Shown here piece after piece: positions 46,601-58,600 of a DNA stretch of 64,000 bases. Position numbers and translations under genes: made by a program. Every line of letters starts with the position of its first letter. Position 1 is the stretch's first letter. This stretch comes from Branchiostoma floridae (lineage: Eukaryota > Chordata > Leptocardii > Amphioxiformes > Branchiostomatidae), in assembly GCF_000003815.2 (NCBI RefSeq), contig NC_049988.1:4350628-4414627 (forward strand). Direction: 5' to 3'. A model generated the notes under the pieces. The model saw only the letters and a program-made list of their open reading frames with translations. It did not search any database and was not told the DNA's origin.

Positions 46601-49600
46601 GCACCCTACAAACAGATCCCGTTCTAGACCAAAAAAGGTTTTATCTAATCTACACCATAAGATATCAGGATGTTTTGTTGGAAGTTTTGTCAGGCCTTTT
46701 GCAAGATGGTTTCGGAACATTATCATTACCCCGCCTGAGCTCCTTTTCACTACATTCCTATCGCTCCTAAAATTACTAAAAGAATCTAATCTAAAGTTTT
46801 CCTTGGGCTTAAGCCAAGTTTCTTGCATACACACGAAATCATAATCTTCTAAACAGCTAACAAAATCGTCGTCCTGGCTTTTCCGCTTAAGCCCACCCTG
46901 AATATTCCATGAACAAAACTTCAGGGCTACCTTTTGCGCTGACATATTGAGTTTGAAAATTGGACGATAATAACAAATATTCTAACAATGAGAGCTTAGC
47001 TACTTTGTGCGCAGAGTTAATCAATACAAGTTAACGTAAATATGTACTTAAAACTTACATTACATGCGGGTTTCCCCTTTCATGGTAGATTGTACAGAAG
47101 TATTTGTATGTGTAATTATAAGGTAATTTTGTCACCTGGGTGGTCACTTGGATAAAACTGGTCGTTATCCTTCTAGCGAACCGACATGTCTTCAGTTTAG
47201 TGTCTCAGGAAGTCTGCCAACATGTTCATAAGTGTCTCCACAGTTTGACGCTTGTCCCCAGTCTCAGCAAACGACGGTCCAGTCTTGTGGTTCCACTGTG
47301 GAGGTGATGGGGGTACCTGGTTCCAGGGAAACAGCAGTGGCGGGTTCCTCTGAGGCATCCGCAGGGGCCCTGGCGAAGGTCGTCTGTCAGGCTGCACGGG
47401 CTTCCTTGGAGGTTCCTGCCGGGGTCCCAATGGCTGGTGTCGGTCGGATTGTGTGCGGTACGACACTGATGCACCGTTTCTCCCTGGGTTCCTGTGTTGT
47501 GATGTCGGGTTTCTGTCCTGTCTGTCTGTCCGATTTACAGCATGAGCTTCCCGTTGGTGCCGAAGTGTACGTTTGACGTCCGCTACCAAAAGCCTGACGC
47601 CTGTGTCGGGTTTGATATGGATCCCGTCAGGCTTGTATAGCGATCGATCTTCTGACAAGAGTCTATGTCGGATATATATGAGGTCGTTATCCGCCAGACA
47701 GGACCTTTCAATGGCGTCATTGTATGAAGCTATGTTCCTATTGAGCTTGGAGTTCATATTTGTTCCTCGCGGTAGGACCTGCGACATCCCAATCTTTGCG
47801 TTAGGAAAACACTCTCTAGTAGACTCGATAACTTTGTGTGTTTGCTCTACACAGGTGGCAACGCTGTCTGGTCTGTTTTTAGTGTTGTCCAAATCATTAG
47901 ATGCGACATGGATGATGACAAGCTCGGTGTTGGGATCTGGGGACGCGATAATCCTTTCGGCGGCTCTTGGTAGGGTAGTGGTTTTGGAGATGCTTGCTCT
48001 TTTGTGTTTGTACATTTTCTCGGGATCGACATCATTCCACAGGGAATCCGCAAAGATTCTTACTTGTGTCGTTACACCTTGATCGTTTTCGGTTGGAGTT
48101 GACGCTGTTGTGTTTCCGTCAGTTTGAGCGGGGGCGGGAGCGGGGGCGGGGGCGGGAGCCGATGACTTGGTGTTCGGGGCTGCATCGGTGATTGGGTTTT
48201 GTGCTCGGCCTCCAGTAACGATTTCAGAGTACAAACGATTTATTCTGGACTCATCCTTCTGAGCTTTGTTTTCTACTGGTCTTGTTGGGATGTCGGATGG
48301 TTGAGCTTTGTTCGTCATTCTGGAGTCATCCTTCTGAGCTTTGTTATCTACTGGTCTTGTCGGAGTGTTGGATGTTTGAGCACGGTTCGTCAGGATGAGA
48401 ACTTGAGCTTGCAAAGCGTCATGGTCGGCTTTCTGAGAAGCTAGTGTGTCAGTCAGGTTCTTTGTGATTTCACGTTGACGTTGAAGTTCAGAGCCAAGGT
48501 TCTCAATTTGTCGAGATTGCTTGTCAATCACGACTTTCCTGTTCTGCAGGTTGGCTTGTAGACTAGCGATTAGTTTTCCTTGTTTGTCCATAGTTACCTT
48601 GTTGCTGAAAACCAGGGTCTTCAGCTCGTTTATATCGTCCACCAGCGTTATGTACATATTTTCGTAGTCAGTACTGGGGAGCTTTGCACTTGTTTCTGGC
48701 TCTTTTGGAAGGTCCATCTTTAGAGCTTGGCGCGATCGTGGGTTTGAGAGTTGTGGGTTACTCCCCATCTTGTTTTTACCTGCAGACTCCCGTACTTTTG
48801 TGAATGGAGTAAGGAAAATGTTCTCAAGACCTCCCAGTACTTTGCGGATGGAAGGAGACCTGAGCGATTTTGGAGTTGTGTTTTCTGCTAGGATGTCTTT
48901 CTCTACGGCCAGATCCTTGGTCAAATCAACAGTTACAGGCTCCAAGTTTGTTGTCTGTTCTAAGTCACTGTCAGGCGCTGTCATGGCGGACGCTTCACAC
49001 TCGGAGGTAGTCTCTATTGTCTTAGCGTCGTCGTCTTTTGTTTTATCTACGTCAGCCTCAAGTTCCTTATGCATAAGTCCGCCATCTTGTGCGCCACACT
49101 CAGAGGTAGACTCTATTGTCCTAGTGTCGTCGTCTTTTGTCTCAACTTTCCCGCCTTCAAGTCCTTCATTCTCAAGTCCGCCATCTTGCCCCAAAGCGAC
49201 GTCGGCAATACTATCGACTTCTTTCTTGATTTGCGGAAAGACGTCTTTAGCGAACCAAGGTGTACCTTTCCCATGGATTAGAATTGTACCCGTATGGTAG
49301 TAGTGAATGGTGACGACTTTGGCGTTCTCTCCTGACCAAGCGGGATCAGTAACCGAAAGCTGGGGATGGTTAACGTTACCCTTCTTCCAAGTGAACTTGT
49401 ATCCTGTGTCTTCCGCGAGCGAACGATCGAAGTAAACTCTGCTAGCATCAATCCACAACGAAACGCGGTCTGGGGTTGTACGGATTTTGAGGTTACATAC
49501 CTTCGTCTTGCTTGAGTCTGTGTGATCTTCTGTAACCTGCTCAAAGTCCTGGATTTCCTTCGCCGGTGTATTCCACGGCTTGGTCTTGCCCGATCTAGTG

Positions 49601-52600
49601 CGATATCTCTTTGTCTTCTCCGGCGACTCGAAATCTGCGTTTTTCTCTCGAACCATGGTGGTAGAGCACTGCTGGATGTCTTAAAAGTTTAAAGTATAAA
49701 GGAACTATGAACAGAAGTCGAAATAAACTGTATAGAAAACTCTGCGACACAAGCAACCGCTCTGAGAGTTATTTACAGGCGGAGCTCATACGATGCGCGT
49801 CTGGTCATGGCCGCCATCTTGAATAGTTTTTTTTCTTTTTGAGGCTGAAAAACACTTAGTATACAAGTTTTATATGTTGACAATGATAGAATTGCAGTAT
49901 GCTATAATCTATGAACCTACAGCTTCCATTATTAGCTTTATCGCCATGTCCTCTATGGAACCGAGGAAGGTATTGAGAACTTCCCCATGCAGACCCCTAG
50001 CACAGGCGATCCAACATGGCAGCCAAGAATTGCTTTGATCTTGAAACCAGCGGACTTATAACTTGAAATAACTGGTGAATATGTAGGACTTGCTGCGTTT
50101 TTTAAATTCATAAATGTATAAACAATGTCTCCAGAGTGCCACACAAGGTCTTTGACCCATATACACTGCATATTAGAGTCATTTGTGGTCGTTTGTGGTG
50201 TTTCTGGGTCGTTTGTGGTGTTAAGGCAGACCGAGCCTGCTGCAGTAATGTGATCTTCCTTTTCACAACTGCTACTCACCAACCAAATATCATGAAAATC
50301 CATCACAGCTTCGACGAGTTATATTGTCCACAGACTAATGAAAAAATACAAAGCTTGCTGAAGTGTCGTATGAAAATGCCAGGTAAACCGTTTTTAAACT
50401 TAAGCTTCCTTTACACAACCACTCATCATCATCATTCATCATTGGCTGCCATCTGTCTTGGGAGACAATCATTGGTATGCAGACAGTCACTTGCCATCCT
50501 GTGTTTGGTGACTTGTTTGCCTGGCCTACACATGACTTTTTAAGTTGAAAGAGGGGTGTACAAATCCTTCTCCACCCTCTCGTCTACTGACGCACTAAAT
50601 CCCAGAGGGACAAGAACTGCATGTCAACTGTTTGTTTGGTGCTAGTTTAAGTAAATGTAGTGTGTACATACTTTTGTAACTTTTGTAAAATGTTTATTCT
50701 TGAGCTGAGAAATATCAACATTTTTCCCTTTAATTGGCAAATACATGTAGATACATTCATGTAAACCTGATCCTGTTGCAGATCCTCCCACAGGAACGTC
50801 TGCCAGTGCGACCGCAAACGAAGTCCAAGAAGGGACAAAACTTCAGCTTAGCTGCACCACTCGTAGCAACCCGCCATCTATGTTCATCTGGACCAAAGAT
50901 GGCGCAGCTCTCAACAGCACAACAGCACAGGAGGACCCAGTCCACGGTACTAGTGGTACTTCTAGTAGTACTGTGATCATCCTCAGTGTGAGCCGAGCGG
51001 ACAGCGGTCGGTACCGATGTGAGGCGTCCAATGGACTGCAACCAAGTGAAAATGCATTTATCGACATTACCGTCCAATGTAGGTGAATTATTCTTATTGA
51101 ATAACAGGAAAATACCAATGGATATTAGGAATAAGATATAAATAATACAAAATTTTTGCCTAGTATCCCTTGTATGATTAAAAAAATGATCAAATGCCTG
51201 CGAACGCATGATTCCAAGATGTTCACCCTCCTTCTCATCTGTAAGCCATTCCAATGAACGTTCAAATTGACCATAAGGATGTTCACTCTCCTTCCTTATT
51301 TTTCATTCTATTTTACATGTAATACAATCTGTTCTTTTCTACATAAGGCCATGTTGAATGAATTGTATGGGTAATATCCATGCGTGGAAGTTATTTCCTT
51401 TGTAAATATAAAATTTTCGACCACACTGTACAATGTAAAACATAAAAAACTAGAGTTCAACGAACCCATCTCTTCGCCAAATAATCATGCCTTTATTAAA
51501 GACTTTAAGGTCTTATTCATGTATTACTAAATAGCAAATGACTGCATGAACTGTGTTCCTCACAAACACACAAATATTACCAAAAACCAGACTGTGACCT
51601 GACAGATGACATGGTAGCATCCCTGGTCAATCAGAATTTCATGCTTGTCAAAGACTTTGTCCCCAGTGTAAGGGCGTCCAGCTCACAAGCTAAGGTTGTT
51701 CCAGCAAAACATCTGTATAACAGCTGTGTCCATAGATATAGGTCAAAATGAGATATATAGAGCACAGTTTATTTCTGTTAATAAGTTTTGCTGCAGTACC
51801 TTATGAAGCCGCTAGGGGCCCACTATCATAATTTATCTTCGTTTTCCTGACCCCTACCCACCTACCAAATATTATCAGGATTTTTTCAAGGCTTCTCGAG
51901 TTATGCATTCCACAAACAAACGGACGCACACACTCGGCCCGCTACCGTCCTAACAGAAAATGCTACGACAACTATTTTCAAACACAACCTTCCTTTCCGC
52001 AACCGCTACTTAAATACCAAATACAGTCAAACCTGCCCGAGCGACCACCTCTTCTCAGCGACCACCTGGCCATTTCGACCGCTTTTTCTCGGTCCCGATT
52101 TATTTTCCCATTGACGTAAGCATTAAGCGACCTTTTCTCAACGACCACCTGGCCAACGCGACCGCGACCGGCCCAAATTGGGACCCATAACGACCGCATC
52201 ATTTTCAAAATTGAGGTTTTCATCGATTTTTGATGATAACTAGCGTGATTTTGTGCCGAAATCGGCCAGTTTGCGTCGGATTTTCAGGTTAAATTTACAG
52301 TTTACAGTGTGCGTGTTGTATTTGACATTAAAAACCTCGCTTCTTTGCGTGCGTGCAGTGTGCTTGCTATTTGCCATTAAGCACAACGGAAACCATTTAT
52401 ACTTTGCATCGGGCATGTTTTGAGTCGATACTCTTCTCAGCGACCACCTGTTCAAATCGACCGCTTTTTCCCGGTCCCCCGGGTGGTCGTCTTGGGCAGG
52501 TTTGACTGTATCATGAAAATCCATACACAGCTTCTTGAGTTATATGCTGTTGGCATGGATTTATGAACTTTCTTCATTAATTATGCAAATTAGCTACTGA

Positions 52601-55600
52601 TTTGCATAATTAGTATTACATTGTATAAGTCATCACTCATTCTATCTACATACCGAAAATCCTGATGATCCGTTTACACGTTTTCGAGTTATTCTCGTCC
52701 AAAGTTTGAACGGAAATCGGTGCCTGCAGTTCCCAAAAAGCCGCTAGGGGGGGTCCAAACTCACAGCACTTACTCTCTGTTCCAAGGGCTGTCTACCACT
52801 CAAAAATCATGACCACAGCATGTCCAGAACACGAAGTGTCAAAATTAAAAGTTTTGCTGCAGTACCTTAGGCAGACACTAGGGTGCCCATTATCAAACTT
52901 GACCTTTGTTTTCCTAACCCCCATCCACCTAACAAATATAATCAGGATCCATTCAAGGGTTCTCGAGTTATCTTGCATACAGACAAACGCACTTACATAC
53001 AAATCCCGCTACAGCACCGTAGGTAAGAGCCAGGTAAACCATTTTCGCACTTGACCTTCCTCTCCATAAACGCTACACACCTACCAAGTTTCGTGAAAAT
53101 CGCCCAGCTAGATTTTGACTTATGCTGCCCAAAACAAACCGCAAAAAACATACCAAGCTCGCTGCAGGACCGTAGGAAAACGCCAGGTAAACCGTTTTCA
53201 AACTTGGCATTCCTTTCGACAACCGCTACACACCTACCAAAAATCACAAAGTTCCATCCACAATTTCTCGAGTTATATGCTGTTGACCTACATACAGACC
53301 CAAGTCGACAAAAACATACTCTTCTTGGCGAAGAGAACAATTGCAAAGAAAAATATGGCAAAAGTGATACTATAATGTTACAGTTAGAATGCCAATTTGG
53401 TCAATTCCAAAGTTAAAGAAGATGTGAAAGAACAAGAATGAAGGATCTTAATATATTCATTTATTGTTCTTTAATACCATACTCTATCTGCGTGTTCAGT
53501 GATTTGCTCGCCCTTAACTCCTGACCACATGTTTTATAACAAAGGCAACTTTGAATTATTTTGCAAAGCTTGTATCAGTTTTGGGGTACCGAGAGAGTGT
53601 CATCTATATAGTGGAATCAACATGGCTTTAAGTGGAAAAAGTCTATGATGTTCTCACTGGTAATAGAATGAAAGGCTAAACAAATAAACACCCCATATCT
53701 GTGTTTTTTTGGATGGGTATCTTAAGAACCATGTGTATACAAATGTTGTTACATTGCAGATGCACCTGAAAATACAGTAGCCAGTGTACAGAAAGCCAAC
53801 ATCACAGAAGGGGACAGAGCAGAGTTGACCTGCCAAGCTGATGGTGTACCTCGCCCTACCTACACTTGGTACCATAACTCAGACAAGTTGCCGTCAGACC
53901 CGACAACTAGTACAAGTGGAACTCTAATCATCTTTCCTGCAAGGCTGGAGGACTCTGGGGTCTATTGGTGTGAAGCCAGAAATGAGGGTCATCTAGTGTC
54001 AACGTCACGGTCATAGGTAAGTTTACGGCTGGGCTGTGCCCTTGCTGTCATTTCTGCACTTAAAGGACGCTGTCACATTCATCGTAGGCTGTTGTGCGAT
54101 TTAGATGCCATATAATTTTCAAGCAGGTTGTGACGGAACCGACTGCCGACGCTGACAAGCTCCATGGCAGTCTTTTACGTAGAGGAATTTTTCAAGACAC
54201 TTCCCAACTATGGCCCCAGTTTGGGATCGTACGATGAATGTGACCTCGCCCTTTGCTTTTGATTTTTTTTTCAAATTCCGTGTGTTGTAATAAGCTCCAT
54301 CTACAATCTGCTCTAGAAGACAGTTTCAAGAAGCTGGCTTAGATTACTCAGTCTGGTATTTTGACATTCAAGTAAAAAAGTAAAAACAGAATTCATACGA
54401 AGAAACATTTCATGATCTGGTGTTTTTTGAATGGGCACCAACATACATAACTGCATACAGTCACAACTAACCCCCGCTTTTTTTTTAAATACTGAACAGA
54501 GGGCCCTGTTGTTCAACCTCTACCAACAATGCTATCAGGGACCAGAAAGGACAATTGGTTTGACAGTCCCATAGTTAACCCAATAATAGTCACAGTGATT
54601 ACGTGTTGCATCTTCATCATTGTTGGTGTCCTCGTTTACGACTGGCACTTGCCGCAAAATTCTGACAACATTTCATCGTCGTCCAATGATGTGAACCCAT
54701 TGCATTGTCTACTAGACATGAATGTTGGACGTAAGTACATTTTCCTGTTAAAATGTCAAATCTACTTTTCTCCTTTTCACCAGTTCTTGCTTCATGTCAA
54801 TTTTATCAAAGTTCTGGCTTGGTTCTGGAGTCAAGTCCACAGAGGAAAGTAGAAGAACTCAAACTTCTGTACAAAGAACCTAATAGCATGGTTTTCCAGC
54901 CTTGATAAAACTTTTCAGTTAATCTTTCATATCCCTCTCACAACAATTAAAGAACTCCTTTTTCAGGCATTTCCAATGTGACCACGCATGACAAAAGGGT
55001 GGATCCAGCTCTGCAGGAATTCTGGAATTGTTTGGTGGAAAAAATGGATTTGGAGCCTGTAATGGTATTCCTGCAGGAAAAGGGGGTGAGTGTCATGTCA
55101 TTCTTGACATTCCTCTTTGGGCTTGGAAAGTGGTAATGAGCAAAAAATTTGTGGTTCCCTAGATAATCTTACTTGGGGCATCCGTCACATGACTGTATTT
55201 GTTGCTTTTTTAATTGATTCCTATTGTTCAATCATTGCGATTCATGAACTGGTGGGTCCGGGTTTGAATCTGGGAAGCCAGGATATGCTACATGTACTTG
55301 TCTTTTGTGTCTCACTGGTTCCCACGCCGGCCCTGTGTCATGGCAAAATGTGCAGTGAGGAATATCAAACTCACAGATTCAAGGATGGATCTAAAAAGGA
55401 AAAGGGGCTTTAACTGATCATGCGTGTAACAGTGGGATTCAAGTACCACCAACTGGTGACCAGTCTAACAGGTCCGGACCTTTTAGCATAGCATGTACAT
55501 GTAGTTTGTTGGGGTTGTGAGCTGGTGGGTCCTGGTTCGAATCCACTGTACTTACTTGCCTCTTGTGTTACTTTCAACTCACTCACTGACTCTATCTCAT

Positions 55601-58600
55601 TCACTCACTTCCTCATTCACTCACTCACTCCAACATGTCTTCATTTTCTTTCATTCTTTTCTTTTTCATTCTTTCTTTCTCTTTCTCTCTCTTTCTCTCT
55701 TTCATTCTTTCTTTCATTCTTTCATCCAATCATTCCTCCCTTCCTTTATTCCAGAGTCTGACCGTTGATGAGACAGCTGGAGTCCGGGCGGCCCCCTGTG
55801 TGGTAGAGAGGCTGCTGGAAATCCTCTGCGTGCTGAAAGGTGACCAGGCATCCCGTGTGCTCAGCAACGCCTTGCGACACTCCGACCAAACGCATCTTGC
55901 GGATCTCTTGGACGGAAAAGGTAGCAATGCTCACCCTGAAAACAAAATTCAGAGGTGACTGCAGGCATCTTAATGCTAGAGATTATTTGCATAGGGACAT
56001 TTATAACAGTGGGCAGCTTTTTTACACCAGGTTAAATACCAGATAACATTGAAAGTATCAAACAACATTTGTTACAGTCATTTATGTGTTAAATATTTTG
56101 TTAAGCAGCAAGGTCTACAAATGACAAGTCCACCATAATTTTTCTTGTTTCTTTAGTATTAAAACCAGACAAACTGTAAAGCATCACAAAAATGGCCATT
56201 TCTAGTCTTATACTTAGCTAATATGCAGCAACGTACTTACATGTACTCGTGGCAGTAACGTTTATTAGGGAATTTGAGCCATACATCATCTTAGTATACA
56301 CAGCCTCCAAGATCAGTGAAGAGAGCGATCTGAGGTGGTCTGTAGGAGGGCCTGGGTAGCTGGCTTCACCTATGGAACAATCTTACTTGCAGCTATATAT
56401 CTGAATTGTTACATTTTTTGTTACTATACATGATGAGTGTATTTGAATTCTTCATAATTTTCTCAGGCAACAGCCATTTATTGGGGGTTGGAATCCGACC
56501 AGACTGTCTATAATTTCTTCCAAGCCATCAAGCAATATGACTGGTGTGGTGCTTCTTTTGTAAAGCATCACAGGTGTTGTGGGAAAATGAAGAATTCGAA
56601 GCAGTGATGTCTGTAGTAATGCTTCATATCAAGTCGTAAAGGCAGACTGGCAATGGCATTTTGCACATTTCAATGAGAACGAGGTAGGATAGCTGGTAGT
56701 AATAAGTAGTTAAATTTCAAAGCAGATATCAGGAGGAAAGATTGCAATATACTCAATCCATTTCTCGTCTTCTCTAAAAGATAAACTTTGCTGGAGGGGG
56801 GAGAAAGTTGCAATCTTTCATCCCATTTTTTTTTTTTTGGTTTTGCTTTGAGACCGGAAGATTGTAGCCCCTTGCGACTGCCATATTTTCCCTGACACAA
56901 TATTCCCTTAAAAAGACTGTCAGGAGAAACGGGGGCAGTCTGAAAATGTTACAACCCTTTTTTCCAACATCTACTTGGAGACTTACTTGGCCAACATTTT
57001 GTCTCCACAGTTCTACCAGATGCCAGGTGCATAACCATAGCAACCATCACAGAGACGTCGATCGGTATCACCTTCAAACCTGCATACAAGAACCTCCAAC
57101 ACTTTGGTGATGTGGACAAGTACCTGGTCAAATTGGAACTGGCCACCCCCGAGCCCAAGGTACAAGACTGTGTTTTTCTACCATGTGGTGTGAGAGACTG
57201 CAGAAAACTAAGTGAAGTTTAATGGGAACCTAACGGAACTGAAAACAAGATGATCAGCACATGTGCATGCACAGACACACATAGTCTTATGTGGACACAT
57301 GTACAGCACACACACACTTACATGCACCCACATGCGTGCACACACACATGCACACACAAGTATCATTCTACAATCACACACACACCATGGCTCGGGACCG
57401 AGAGTACCAGTAGCTTCTAGGGCAGTCCCTCGGATAGGACGTTAAATGGAGGTCCGGCGTGTTTGGGGAGAGCCACACCCCACGCACGTTAAAGAACCCA
57501 CCACACGTGTGATGGTGCGGTGGTGGAAATCCTTCTGTCTAGAGTTGGTGATTCTCTTCAAGTCACCCAGACTCCAGGAAGAATAGTTCATAATATATGG
57601 AGATCTGTATCAAACCAAACCAAACCAAGGGCTCTGCCAACGTCCGTTTTTCCGTCAATTGACGGAAATTTGCTGCGTGTGACAGAAAAAATTTAAAACC
57701 AATCCGTCAACCTTGACGTACAAAAATACTTGGTGGAAGCTACTGGCGGCTTGGGGACGCCGTCCACGGCTGTAAAAGCCACACACTGTTTGTTTTGCTA
57801 TTGTTATGATTATTGATAATGTGTGTCGGCGCCCTTTCGCATACGATTTTTCAAGGTCTCAGTTCAGTCTTTCTAGCTCCTGGAATAGTGTTTTCGCGAC
57901 AATGGGAATTGGCTGACGGAAAAAAATTTCGACCTGGCTAGAGCCCTGACCAAACCAAAAACACAATTTGCCGGACCAGAGCACAAACTATGAACTTATG
58001 ACATTATCATACATGCAATATGGCTTTCAAATTTCACAGACCATCATGGAAACAACGATCCGTGCGTCTGACCTCCTTCAGGCCACATTCAGTGGACTTG
58101 TTGAAGGAACGTCATACAATATCACTGTTATCAGTAAACGTGGTGACGTCAGCAGTGCCGGCTTTACCCTCACCACAACAACGAGTGAGTGACGCACTAA
58201 TTATGATTTAAAGAACGATAAATCTTAATTTGCAGAAAATGTGCTTTCAAAAGGTATGTCGCTTTTCCATATGCCTTTTGTCTGGAAGAAAAAGCATACT
58301 TCAGATATCCTTAATAGTCCATGGGCCAGAGGAAAAATCGGTACCTCCGAGGTGGCAAATTCTCCTTGTTATTTTTGAATAGTAGAAGGCCTGTGGCATA
58401 TATCTTGACGTGATAGCCATTCTGGTATGGTAGCTTTCTACCGGCTATCAGCCTTCAAACCTATCACCACCTAAATAATCTGCAAATTTCGTGTCTTGAA
58501 CAAGGGGGAGAGGCAAAAAATTAAACATCAATCATATAATTTTCCATGAAAATTCACAGGCTAGTAAAACCTGCTGGAGAGGATCATAAAAATATCTTTA

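Larger units (their letters stand above)
42893..49900 (-). mobile_element. Near full-length two-ORF LINE (CR1/Jockey superclade)
   Basis: On the minus strand: a 5' UTR from about 49900, ORF1 49656-47197, ORF2 46945-43172 (one stop inside), then a 3' UTR with AATAAACTTTGACTTGACTTG ending in (ACTTG)n near 42893. The 3' microsatellite tail and APE endonuclease plus RT fit non-LTR retrotransposons. It lies in the 8.6 kb intron between RTK-B Ig1 and Ig2, antisense to the gene. The 5' end was not fixed, and no target-site duplication was identified by eye. Confidence 0.85.

Noticed and set aside
47573-48082. 169-codon plus-strand frame
   Set aside because: Antisense shadow of LINE ORF1, whose minus frame is open for 819 codons with recognisable domains.
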